This document shows positions 6,660 through 12,407 of a stretch of 12,634 nt of DNA, piece by piece (position 1 is the first letter of the stretch; each line of letters opens with the position of its first letter). The notes under the pieces are model-generated. The model saw nothing but the letters and a program-made list of their open reading frames with translations. It was not told where the DNA came from and made no database searches. A program made the position numbers and the translations under genes. The DNA is taken from NCBI GenBank assembly GCA_020216895.1, contig JAIWOM010000020.1:1-12634 (forward strand), given 5' to 3'. This DNA is from Microcella sp. (GTDB taxonomy: Bacteria; Actinomycetota; Actinomycetes; Actinomycetales; Microbacteriaceae).

Positions 6660-7640
6660 CTAGCCCTGCTTGGCGTTGACCTCGTACGAGGTGTTGGTCG
6701 ACTCGAAGAAGTTGACCAACTGCAGGGTGTCGTTGGCGGTCGCCATCCACTTGGCCGGGTTCGACACGTTGTAGGCGGGCTCGAAGCCGAGCTCCTCCAG
6801 GCGACGGTCGGCCAGGTACTTGACGTACTGGTTGATGTAGTTGGCGTTGAGGCCGAGGATGCCGTTCGGCAGGAGGTCGTGGTTGTACGCCTCCTCCATC
6901 TCGACCGCGTCGAGGATCATCTGGCGGATCTCGTTCGCGAACTCCGGCGTCTGGAGGTCGGGGTTCTCTTCCAGCACCGTGAGGATGAGGTTGATGCCGA
7001 ACTTCAGGTGCAGCGACTCGTCGCGCACGATCCAGTCCACGAGCGAGCCGAAGTTGCGCAGCAGGTTCCGCTGGCGGAACGACAGCGCCACCATGAAGCC
7101 GCTGTAGAACCAGATGCCCTCGAGGATCACGTTGTACGCGACGAGGTTGCGGATGAAGTCCTGCTTGCCCTCGGTCGTGGTGATGTCGAGAGTGTCTTCG
7201 GTCATGCGCTTGATGAACTTGACCTCGAACTCCTCCTTGCGCGCCATCGACGGCACGTCGACGTGGCTGTCGTAAGCGGCAGCGCGGTCGATCGGGAAGG
7301 TCTCGAGCACGTACTCGAAGCTCATGCAGTGGTTGGCTTCCTCCCACATCTGCTTCGCGAGGTACAGGTGCGCCTCGGGAGCCTTGACGTAGGGGTACAC
7401 GCCGAACGCGAGAGCCTTGTTGACGAGCAGCTCGTTCGGGTTGAAGTACGACATGAGGAACGTGATCGCGTGGCGCTCCTCATCGGTCATCTTCTTGAAG
7501 TCGGCGATGTCCTCGCCGAGCTGCACCTCGTTGGGGAACCAGGTGTTGGCAACCGCCTGGTCGTAGAGGTCCATAGCCCACTTGTAGGTGACCGGCTTGA
7601 GCAGCAGGCCTTCCTGGATTCCGGTTCCGAGGATTCCCAT
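6660..7640 (-). CDS. nrdB: Ribonucleotide reductase small (beta/R2) subunit, tyrosine-less class Ic type
   Basis: A 326-residue ferritin-like R2 that supplies the oxidising equivalent for NrdA to turn ribonucleoside diphosphates into deoxyribonucleotides. The metal ligands by motif are Glu70 (NPNELL), Glu101 and His104 (WEEANHC), Glu174 (LEGIWFYSGF), and Glu208 and His211 (RDESLH). The residue four after His104, Tyr122 in E. coli R2, is Phe108 (NHCMSF). The first ligand is Glu where E. coli has Asp84. The ligand spacing (70, 101, 104, 174, 208, 211, with Phe at 108) equals that of Chlamydia trachomatis class Ic R2 (89, 120, 123, 193, 227, 230, with Phe127) with a constant offset of 19. This suggests a Mn/Fe cofactor instead of a tyrosyl radical. 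The C-terminus has the FFESTNTSYEV tail with Tyr319 for docking to and radical transfer with NrdA. The ATG has no strong ribosome binding site. It is the last gene of the nrd operon, 70 bp after the small ORF. Confidence 0.96.
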   Translation of the reverse strand: MGILGTGIQEGLLLKPVTYKWAMDLYDQAVANTWFPNEVQLGEDIADFKKMTDEERHAITFLMSYFNPNELLVNKALAFGVYPYVKAPEAHLYLAKQMWEEANHCMSFEYVLETFPIDRAAAYDSHVDVPSMARKEEFEVKFIKRMTEDTLDITTTEGKQDFIRNLVAYNVILEGIWFYSGFMVALSFRQRNLLRNFGSLVDWIVRDESLHLKFGINLILTVLEENPDLQTPEFANEIRQMILDAVEMEEAYNHDLLPNGILGLNANYINQYVKYLADRRLEELGFEPAYNVSNPAKWMATANDTLQLVNFFESTNTSYEVNAKQG

Positions 7641-7710
7641 GATGTGTTCGCGTCTTTCTGGTTCTGAAGCGGATTGATAGGTGTGTGGGGTGGATGGTGC
7701 GACTAGTTAC

Positions 7711-7809
7711 CTATTGGCAGCTCTCGCACTGCAGCTCGTCCATCGGGTCGATCGGAACCTGGTAGCCGAGAAGCTCAGTGGTGTTGATGGTGCCGGTGGA
7801 GTCGGACAT
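7711..7809 (-). CDS. 32-residue CxxC peptide, detached C-terminal redox tail of NrdA (candidate)
   Basis: An ATG at 7809-7807 overlaps the nrdA stop by one base (TGATG) and opens 32 codons to a TAG at 7713-7711. The peptide begins MSDSTGTINTTELLGYQVPI and ends DELQCESCQ, with Cys28 and Cys31. Class I RNR large subunits normally end in a flexible tail with such a cysteine pair, which passes electrons from thioredoxin or glutaredoxin to the active-site disulfide. The NrdA encoded just upstream has no cysteine in its tail, so this ORF looks like the missing segment. A GAAGG lies 10 nt before the ATG, and the overlap suggests translational coupling. 28 of 32 sense codons end in G or C, as expected for real coding here. 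The frame is -1 relative to nrdA, so a -1 slip near the end of nrdA could alternatively fuse the two. A recent frameshift or a sequencing error is also possible. Function is inferred from motif and position. Confidence 0.72.
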   Translation of the reverse strand: MSDSTGTINTTELLGYQVPIDPMDELQCESCQ

Positions 7810-10295
7810 CACTCGGCCGCCTTCACCGCGCCGCCGAAGCCGAAGCCCTTGCGCGCGGGCGCAGCAGCGGGTTCAGCGGGAGCGTCGCCCGCCGAGGCGC
7901 CAGCGGCAGCGCCGAAGCCCTTCTTCGGGGCGCCCGAGCCGGCGATGGCCTCGGCCTTGTTGACCTTGACCGTCGACTGCTCGGCGGTGTGGCGCGGCTT
8001 CATGTGCAGGTAGTAGGTCGTCTTCACGCCCTTCTTCCACGCGGCCGTGTAGATGTCGACCATGTCGTCGACGTCGCGGGTCTCGAGGTACATGTTGCGG
8101 CTGATGGCCTGGTCGATCCACTTCTGGGCCCGCGCCGCGACCTCGAGGAAGGCGTAGGGCGAGAGCTGGAAGCTCGTCTTGTAGGCCGCGCGAATCTCTT
8201 CGGGGATCGTCGTGATGCCCTGGATGTCGCCCTGGCTGCGGAGGATGTCCTCGCGCACGCGCTCCCACAGCCCGCGCTCACGCAGCGCCTCGACGAGGTT
8301 GCGGTTGACCTCGAGGAACTTGCCCGAGCTGGTCGAGCGGCTGAAGATCTGCGAGAACTGCGGGTCGAGGCCCGGGGTCGTGCCGGCCACGAGGCCGATC
8401 GACGCCGTGGGGGCGATCGCCATCAGGGTGGCGTTGCGCATGCCGCCCTTGACCTTCTCGCGGAGGGCGTCCCAGTCGAGACGCGTGGTGCGGTTGACCT
8501 GCACCTCGACGCCGCGGTCGGCCTCGGTGAGGTCAATCGTGTCGATCGGCACGAGGCCCTGCGACCACCGGCTGCCCGGGAAGTTCTGGTACGAACCGCG
8601 CTCGCGAGCCAGGTCAGCCGACTCGTCGATAGCGGCGTACGAGACGTGCTCCATGATCTCGTCGATGAGGTCGAAGGCCTCCTCCGAGTCGTACGAGAAG
8701 CCGAGCTTCTCGACGACGTCGGTGAAGCCCATGACGCCCAGACCGATGGCGCGGTTGGTCTGGTTGGCGTGGTCCGCCTCGTCGACGCTCGACACCGTGA
8801 TGTCGATCAGGTTGTCGAGCTGGCGCACCGCCTGGCGGGCGCTCTCATCGATCTTCGCCCAGTCGATGCGGCCGCCCTGCTCGTCCTGGATCAGGTGCTG
8901 CGAGAGGTTGATCGAGGCGAGGTTGCACACCGAGATGTTGTCGCGGTCCTGCGGCAGGCAGATCTCGGTGCAGAGGTTCGACAGGTGGATCGTGCCGGTG
9001 TTGTTGTTGATGGCGCGGTTGTTGATCGTGTCCTTCCACGTCAGCCACGGGTGGCTGGTGGACTGCAGCGAGATGAGGATCTGCTTGAACTGCTCGCGGG
9101 CGCCGATCTTCTTGAACATGTTGAGCTCGCCGCGCTCGGCCATCGCCACGTACTCGGCGTAGCGCTTCGAGAACTCCTTGCCGTACAGCTCGTTGAGGTC
9201 GGCGACCTCGAGCGGGTCGAAGAGGTACCAGTCCTCATCGTTCTGCACGCGCTTCATGAACTCATCGCTGATCCACACCGCGGTGTTGGCGGTGCGGGTG
9301 CGGCGGTAGGGGTCGCCCGAGTTCTGACGCAGGTCGAGGAACTCCGGGAAGTCCATGTGCCAGTTCTCCATGTAGAAGCACAGGGCACCGAACTTCTTGC
9401 CGCCGCGGCTGACCGCGCGCAGCACCGAGTCGATCGTGTGCATGAACGGGATCGGGCCGGTCGAGGTGGTGTTGTTCGAGCGGATGGGCGAGCCCTGGGC
9501 GCGAAGCTTGGTGACCGAGAGGCCGATGCCGCCGGTGCCCTTCGTGAGCCACATGACGTCGCGCACGCTCTTGGCGATGTGCTCGATGTCGTCCTGCATC
9601 TCCATGACGAAGCAGTTCGAGAGCTGCGGGTAGCTGGTGCCCGCGTTGACGAGGGTCGAGCCGGCGGCGAGGTACTCGAGCTTCGACATCTTCGAGTAGA
9701 AGGCGATGGCGTGCGAGGTGGGGTCGGCCTCGTTGAGCGAGAGGCCCATGGCCACGCGCATCCAGAAGTACTGCGGGGTCTCGAGGGGCTCGCCGTTGCG
9801 CGCCTTGATGCCGTAGCGGTTGTTGAGGGTGACGACGCCGATGTACTTCAGCAGCTCGTCGTTCTGCGGGTCGAGCACGTCGGCGAGGGCGTCGAGGTCG
9901 AACAGCTCGGGGAACCGCGAGTCGAGGAGCACCTCGTCGACGCCGCGACGGATGTAGTCGGCGAAGTGGGCGCGGTGCAGCTCGCGCAGCTCGGCGGCGT
10001 TCTCGTAGTCGCCGAGGACGCGCTTGTAGATGGTCTTGAGCAGCAGGCGCGCGGCGACGACGTCGAAGGCGGGGTCGTCCTTGACGTTCTGCAGGGCGAC
10101 CTGGATCACCGCCTCGTCGAGCTGCTGGGTGGTGATGCCGTCGAACAGCGTCAGCTCGAGCTCGCTCGCGATCTGCGTGACCCACGCGACCTGGTCGGGC
10201 AGGCCCTCGGCCGCGCGCTCGATCGCCAGGTTGATCTTGTTGGCGTCGTACGGCTCACGGCTTCCATCGCGCTTCACCACGGTGATGCTGCTCAC
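7809..10295 (-). CDS. nrdA: Ribonucleotide reductase large (alpha/R1) subunit, class I
   Basis: 828 residues from a GTG at 10295, chosen because a purine-rich AGGGAG lies about 9 nt upstream and because the protein then begins directly with the ATP cone (SSITVVKRDGSREPYDANKI, about 2-90), the overall activity site. Catalytic residues are all present: Cys228 (SNCFVM), the NLCTEI motif with Cys442 (thiyl radical) and Glu444, Cys457 (SVCNLAS), and Tyr761-Tyr762 (TTYYLHMK) for radical transfer. After residue 780 the chain becomes an Ala/Pro/Gly-rich linker with two copies of a basic-GFG motif (KKGFG 791-795, RKGFG 815-819) and stops at KAAE without the expected CxxC. The next ORF overlaps the stop and encodes a CxxC peptide. 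The enzyme reduces ribonucleoside diphosphates with NrdB in the cytoplasm. Control is probably by NrdR, whose boxes lie 120-170 bp upstream, with a hairpin in the leader. Extending to 10508 would place the promoter inside the gene and is rejected. Confidence 0.97.
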   Translation of the reverse strand: MSSITVVKRDGSREPYDANKINLAIERAAEGLPDQVAWVTQIASELELTLFDGITTQQLDEAVIQVALQNVKDDPAFDVVAARLLLKTIYKRVLGDYENAAELRELHRAHFADYIRRGVDEVLLDSRFPELFDLDALADVLDPQNDELLKYIGVVTLNNRYGIKARNGEPLETPQYFWMRVAMGLSLNEADPTSHAIAFYSKMSKLEYLAAGSTLVNAGTSYPQLSNCFVMEMQDDIEHIAKSVRDVMWLTKGTGGIGLSVTKLRAQGSPIRSNNTTSTGPIPFMHTIDSVLRAVSRGGKKFGALCFYMENWHMDFPEFLDLRQNSGDPYRRTRTANTAVWISDEFMKRVQNDEDWYLFDPLEVADLNELYGKEFSKRYAEYVAMAERGELNMFKKIGAREQFKQILISLQSTSHPWLTWKDTINNRAINNNTGTIHLSNLCTEICLPQDRDNISVCNLASINLSQHLIQDEQGGRIDWAKIDESARQAVRQLDNLIDITVSSVDEADHANQTNRAIGLGVMGFTDVVEKLGFSYDSEEAFDLIDEIMEHVSYAAIDESADLARERGSYQNFPGSRWSQGLVPIDTIDLTEADRGVEVQVNRTTRLDWDALREKVKGGMRNATLMAIAPTASIGLVAGTTPGLDPQFSQIFSRSTSSGKFLEVNRNLVEALRERGLWERVREDILRSQGDIQGITTIPEEIRAAYKTSFQLSPYAFLEVAARAQKWIDQAISRNMYLETRDVDDMVDIYTAAWKKGVKTTYYLHMKPRHTAEQSTVKVNKAEAIAGSGAPKKGFGAAAGASAGDAPAEPAAAPARKGFGFGGAVKAAE

Positions 10296-10366
10296 GTGCC
10301 CACTCTCCCTCTCGGAGCCTCGCCGGCCCTGGTCTCTCGCGGCCGTGCTCAGCCGCCTGCTGTCGG

Positions 10367-10387
10367 AAAAAGCCCGGAAATCCGGGC
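10367..10387 (-). terminator. Terminator-like hairpin in the nrdA leader (possible attenuator)
   Basis: Read on the minus strand, GCCCGGA-TT-TCCGGGC (10387-10372) is followed at once by TTTTT (10371-10367). This has the form of an intrinsic terminator: a GC-rich 7-bp stem followed by a U-run. It lies downstream of the predicted nrd promoter and about 70 nt before the nrdA start. No other minus-strand gene lies upstream for it to end, so it may act as an attenuator. I see no B12-box (GCCACTG-like) motif in the leader. Confidence 0.6.
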
Positions 10388-10417
10388 CTGCTGCGCTGTT
10401 CCCCTCGCGCGGCTCCA

Positions 10418-10433
10418 TCACTATATATCGGGG
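10418..10433. promoter_or_regulatory. NrdR box 1 upstream of nrdA
   Basis: The core CTATATATCG (10421-10430) within TCACTATATATCGGGG follows the known NrdR-box form acaCwATATATwGtgt with an imperfect right half. It overlaps the predicted -10 of nrdA. NrdR is the dATP/ATP-sensing zinc-finger/ATP-cone repressor of RNR genes; its gene is not in this window. Confidence 0.78.
10420..10425 (-). promoter_or_regulatory. -10 element (TATAGT) of the nrd operon
   Basis: TATAGT on the minus strand matches TAnnnT and is the best -10 in the region. It predicts transcription starting near 10413 and a leader of about 118 nt before the GTG. The matching -35 position (about 10443-10448) reads GGAACT, a poor match. 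NrdR box 1 covers this element. Confidence 0.55.
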
Positions 10434-10449
10434 GTCTGACAAAGTTCCC

Positions 10450-10465
10450 ACCCAATATGTAGTGG
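10450..10465. promoter_or_regulatory. NrdR box 2 upstream of nrdA
   Basis: The core CAATATGTAG (10453-10462) within ACCCAATATGTAGTGG differs from the CwATATATwG core at one base. Its distance from box 1 is 32 bp core to core, about three helical turns, the usual arrangement for cooperative NrdR binding. It covers the -35 side of the nrd promoter. Confidence 0.8.
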
Positions 10466-10481
10466 GCGTGTCGTCCCCAGC

Positions 10482-10490
10482 TGTGCATAA
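10482..10490 (-). promoter_or_regulatory. DnaA-box-like site
   Basis: On the minus strand TTATGCACA matches the TTATnCACA consensus. It lies 17 bp beyond NrdR box 2, between the divergent nrdA and MFS promoters. DnaA control of nrdAB is known in E. coli. Binding here is inferred. Confidence 0.45.
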
Positions 10491-10500
10491 CTCCGCCGAC

Positions 10501-10521
10501 TTCTCCACAGCCTGTGGGGAA
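10501..10521. promoter_or_regulatory. Pair of inverted DnaA-box-like sites
   Basis: TTCTCCACA (10501-10509, plus) and TTCCCCACA (10513-10521, minus) face each other and form a 21-bp palindrome about C10511 with one mismatched pair. They differ from TTATCCACA at one and two positions. With the site at 10482 they make a cluster of three in 40 bp. It could instead be the operator of another regulator. Confidence 0.45.
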
Positions 10522-10542
10522 CCTCCGACACCCGGTGGGCCG

Positions 10543-10548
10543 TAGGCT
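10543..10548 (+). promoter_or_regulatory. -10 element (TAGGCT) of the MFS gene
   Basis: TAGGCT ends 9 nt before the GTG at 10558 and no Shine-Dalgarno sequence lies in between (GAAACCCTT). This predicts a leaderless or nearly leaderless transcript. No -35 hexamer is recognisable. Confidence 0.55.
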
Positions 10549-10557
10549 GAAACCCTT

Positions 10558-11763
10558 GTGAGCGGCTACCGAGACCTGTTGAGAACGCCCGGCGTGGCGC
10601 GCATCATCGCGGCCCAATTGACGGCCCGCGTGCCCTCCGGGATGCTCTCGCTCGCCTTCCTGATCCACATCGAGCGCATCTTCGACTCGTACGGAGCCGC
10701 TGGGCTCGTGCTCGCCGCCACGAGCGTCGGGCAGGCCATCGCCGGCCCCCTCACCAGCCGCTGGATGGGCCGCTTCGGGATGCGCCCCGTGCTCATTGTG
10801 ACCCTCATCATCTGCGCGGCCGGGGTCTTCGTCATCGCGTTCCTGCTGCTGCCGCTGTGGGCGTACATGCTGGTCGGCCTCATCGTCGGTCTCTCCACCC
10901 CGCCGATCCAGCCCGCCGTGCGCACCATCTACCCGAAGATGGTCTCCGGCCGGCAGCTCACCCCGCTGTTCTCGCTCGACGCCTCGGCACAGGAGATCAT
11001 CTGGGTCACCGGCCCCTTCATCACGGTCGTGCTCGCGACCCAGTTCTCCCCCGTCGCCGCGCTGAGCGTCGCCGGCGCGTTCATGGTCGGCGGCGGCATC
11101 TGGTTCATCGCCAGCCCCGAGGTCGGCAAGGTCCGGATCCCGCCGAGCCGCCGCAAGCTCGGCATGGTGCTGCGCAACCGGGCCGTGCTGCTGTCGACCG
11201 CCGGCGGGTTCCTGCTCATCGGCTCCGCCGCCTCGATCGAGGTCGGGGTGGTCGCCGTGTTCGGCGAGGGCGGCACCGAGGCGGGCATCCTGTTCGGGCT
11301 GTGGGCCATCGCCTCGCTCGTCGGCGGCCTGTCGATGGGACACCTGCCGATCGGGCCGTGGGCGATGGCGAACCGCTTCGCGATCGTCGTCGTCGGCATG
11401 CTGCTGGCGCCGTTCGCCCTCGAGTTCTGGTGGCTCGCGCTGGCGCTCATCGTCGCCGGCATCGGCATCGCGCCCGTGCTCGCCGTCATGTTCGCGATCG
11501 TCTCGGCCAGCGTGAAGTTCAGCGAGACGGCGGAGGCCTACGGCTGGCTCGGCACGGGGCAACTCATCGGTGCCGCGCTCGGCTCGGCCATCGCCGGCTT
11601 CCTGATCGACGGCTTCGGCGCGATCGGCGGCTTCTGGGCGGCGATCGCCTTCGCCGTGATCGGGATGCTCGTGGCCATCCTGTTCCGCGGCTGGCACCCC
11701 GACCTGCGCGGGCGCGACGCGTCGCCCCTGCCCGACACCGAGCCGGTCGAGACCGTCAGCTAG
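10558..11763 (+). CDS. Major facilitator superfamily (MFS) transporter
   Basis: A 401-residue integral membrane protein with about twelve hydrophobic segments, the normal MFS length and layout. Residues 63-78 (GPLTSRWMGRFGMRPV) are the basic loop between segments 2 and 3 that carries the MFS signature (motif A-like). A charged central loop around residues 190-210 (PEVGKVRIPPSRRKLG) separates the two six-helix halves. The C-terminal half has the glycine-rich GTGQLIGAALGSAIAGFLID segment. It is probably a cytoplasmic-membrane exporter driven by proton exchange, but the substrate cannot be told. The GTG start was chosen for its place right after the TAGGCT box and because the protein begins shortly before the first membrane segment. 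It diverges from nrdA across a 262-bp shared control region, which by itself does not imply shared function. Its stop overlaps that of the convergent FMN reductase. Confidence 0.9.
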   Translation: MSGYRDLLRTPGVARIIAAQLTARVPSGMLSLAFLIHIERIFDSYGAAGLVLAATSVGQAIAGPLTSRWMGRFGMRPVLIVTLIICAAGVFVIAFLLLPLWAYMLVGLIVGLSTPPIQPAVRTIYPKMVSGRQLTPLFSLDASAQEIIWVTGPFITVVLATQFSPVAALSVAGAFMVGGGIWFIASPEVGKVRIPPSRRKLGMVLRNRAVLLSTAGGFLLIGSAASIEVGVVAVFGEGGTEAGILFGLWAIASLVGGLSMGHLPIGPWAMANRFAIVVVGMLLAPFALEFWWLALALIVAGIGIAPVLAVMFAIVSASVKFSETAEAYGWLGTGQLIGAALGSAIAGFLIDGFGAIGGFWAAIAFAVIGMLVAILFRGWHPDLRGRDASPLPDTEPVETVS

Positions 11764-12320
11764 AGCGCGCGGAGCGGCCTCAGCGCCTCCGCGTAGCGGC
11801 CGAGCGCCTCGAGCATCTTCGTCAGGGTCGCGTCGTGCTTGGGGTCGGGCGTGAAGACGCCGTCGGCGACGTGCGCGTGCGGGAAGTTGATGGCGACGTC
11901 GACGGGCACCCGCACGAGTCCGATGGTGGTGAGCACCGCATCCAGCGCCGCGGCGCCGCGCAGGCCGCCGGAGCCGCCGCCGTAGCTGACCACGCCGACC
12001 GGCTTGCCCTGCCACTCGAGCATGAGGAAGTCGAGCGCGTTCTTCAGCGCCGGGCTGTAGCTGTGGTTGTACTCGGGGCTGACCAGCAGCACCGCGTCGG
12101 CCTGCTCGACCCGGGCGCTCCAGGCGATCGTGTGCGGCTTCGTGTAGGAGCGTTTCGCGGGGTGCTCGGGCTCGTCCATGAACGGCAGGTTCAGCTCGAC
12201 CAGGTCGACGAGGTCGACCTCGTGGCCGGCGGCCTCGACGCGGTCGCGCACCCACTGCGCGACGGGGAGGCCGATGCGGCCGGGACGGACGGAACCGATG
12301 ATGATCATGACGCGGGACAT
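11760..12320 (-). CDS. NADPH-dependent FMN reductase family flavoprotein
   Basis: A 186-residue flavodoxin-like protein, the usual length of the family. The N-terminal strand and phosphate loop MIIIGSVRPGRIG (5-17) bind the FMN phosphate. The signature SPEYNHSYSPALKNALD (81-97) and the YGGGSGG loop (113-119) line the flavin site. Such enzymes reduce FMN or quinones or azo compounds with NAD(P)H in the cytoplasm; the in vivo substrate is unknown. The ATG at 12320 gives MSRVMIIIGS, the normal family start. An open extension to 12572 encodes Arg/Pro-rich shadow sequence and is rejected. No Shine-Dalgarno sequence is visible; a GC-rich dyad (12324-12346) sits directly upstream. It is divergent from the hydrolase at 12408 and convergent with the MFS gene, sharing the CTAG stop. 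Confidence 0.93.
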   Translation of the reverse strand: MSRVMIIIGSVRPGRIGLPVAQWVRDRVEAAGHEVDLVDLVELNLPFMDEPEHPAKRSYTKPHTIAWSARVEQADAVLLVSPEYNHSYSPALKNALDFLMLEWQGKPVGVVSYGGGSGGLRGAAALDAVLTTIGLVRVPVDVAINFPHAHVADGVFTPDPKHDATLTKMLEALGRYAEALRPLRAL

Positions 12321-12323
12321 GCT

Positions 12324-12346
12324 GGGGGCAACCCCGTGGGGCCCCC
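12324..12346. repeat. GC-rich dyad before the FMN reductase start
   Basis: GGGGGC (12324-12329) and GCCCCC (12341-12346) are perfect inverted arms about an 11-nt loop, starting 3 bp upstream of the reductase ATG. It may be an operator or a 5' hairpin. In DNA this GC-rich it may also be chance. Confidence 0.3.
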
Positions 12347-12394
12347 GTCGATTCCCGCGCTCAGGATTCTCGCGGCGAGGCCGGGCGCGGCGAG

Positions 12395-12400
12395 TAGGGT
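12395..12400 (+). promoter_or_regulatory. -10 element (TAGGGT) of the alpha/beta hydrolase gene
   Basis: TAGGGT ends 7 nt before the ATG at 12408, the spacing expected when transcription starts at the first base of the start codon. No ribosome binding site is visible, so a leaderless message is likely. Confidence 0.55.
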
Positions 12401-12407
12401 CGAGCCC

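Noticed and set aside
6607..7347. Extension of the amidohydrolase frame upstream through the nrdB region
   Set aside because: It is an out-of-frame shadow of nrdB with no domain character. The amidohydrolase begins at 6606.
10296..10415. A cobalamin riboswitch in the nrdA leader, as known for some Streptomyces nrdAB operons
   Set aside because: The leader is only about 118 nt and I see no B12-box-like motif. Only the terminator-like hairpin is supported.
7989..10439. An 816-codon plus-strand open frame opposite nrdA
   Set aside because: It is an antisense shadow of nrdA, rich in Val/Asp/Leu/Arg with no recognisable domain.
10296..10508. An in-frame N-terminal extension of nrdA reaching 10508
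   Set aside because: It would place the NrdR boxes and -10 element inside the gene and add residues unlike any R1. The GTG at 10295 has a ribosome binding site and starts the ATP cone.
10482..10521. A replication origin suggested by DnaA-box-like sites
   Set aside because: There are only three imperfect boxes, no AT-rich unwinding region, and no dnaA, dnaN or related origin genes nearby.
10255..12255. A 666-codon minus-strand open frame opposite the MFS gene
   Set aside because: Its translation is repetitive Arg/Gly/Asp-rich text typical of an antisense shadow in high-GC coding DNA, and it crosses the nrd control region.
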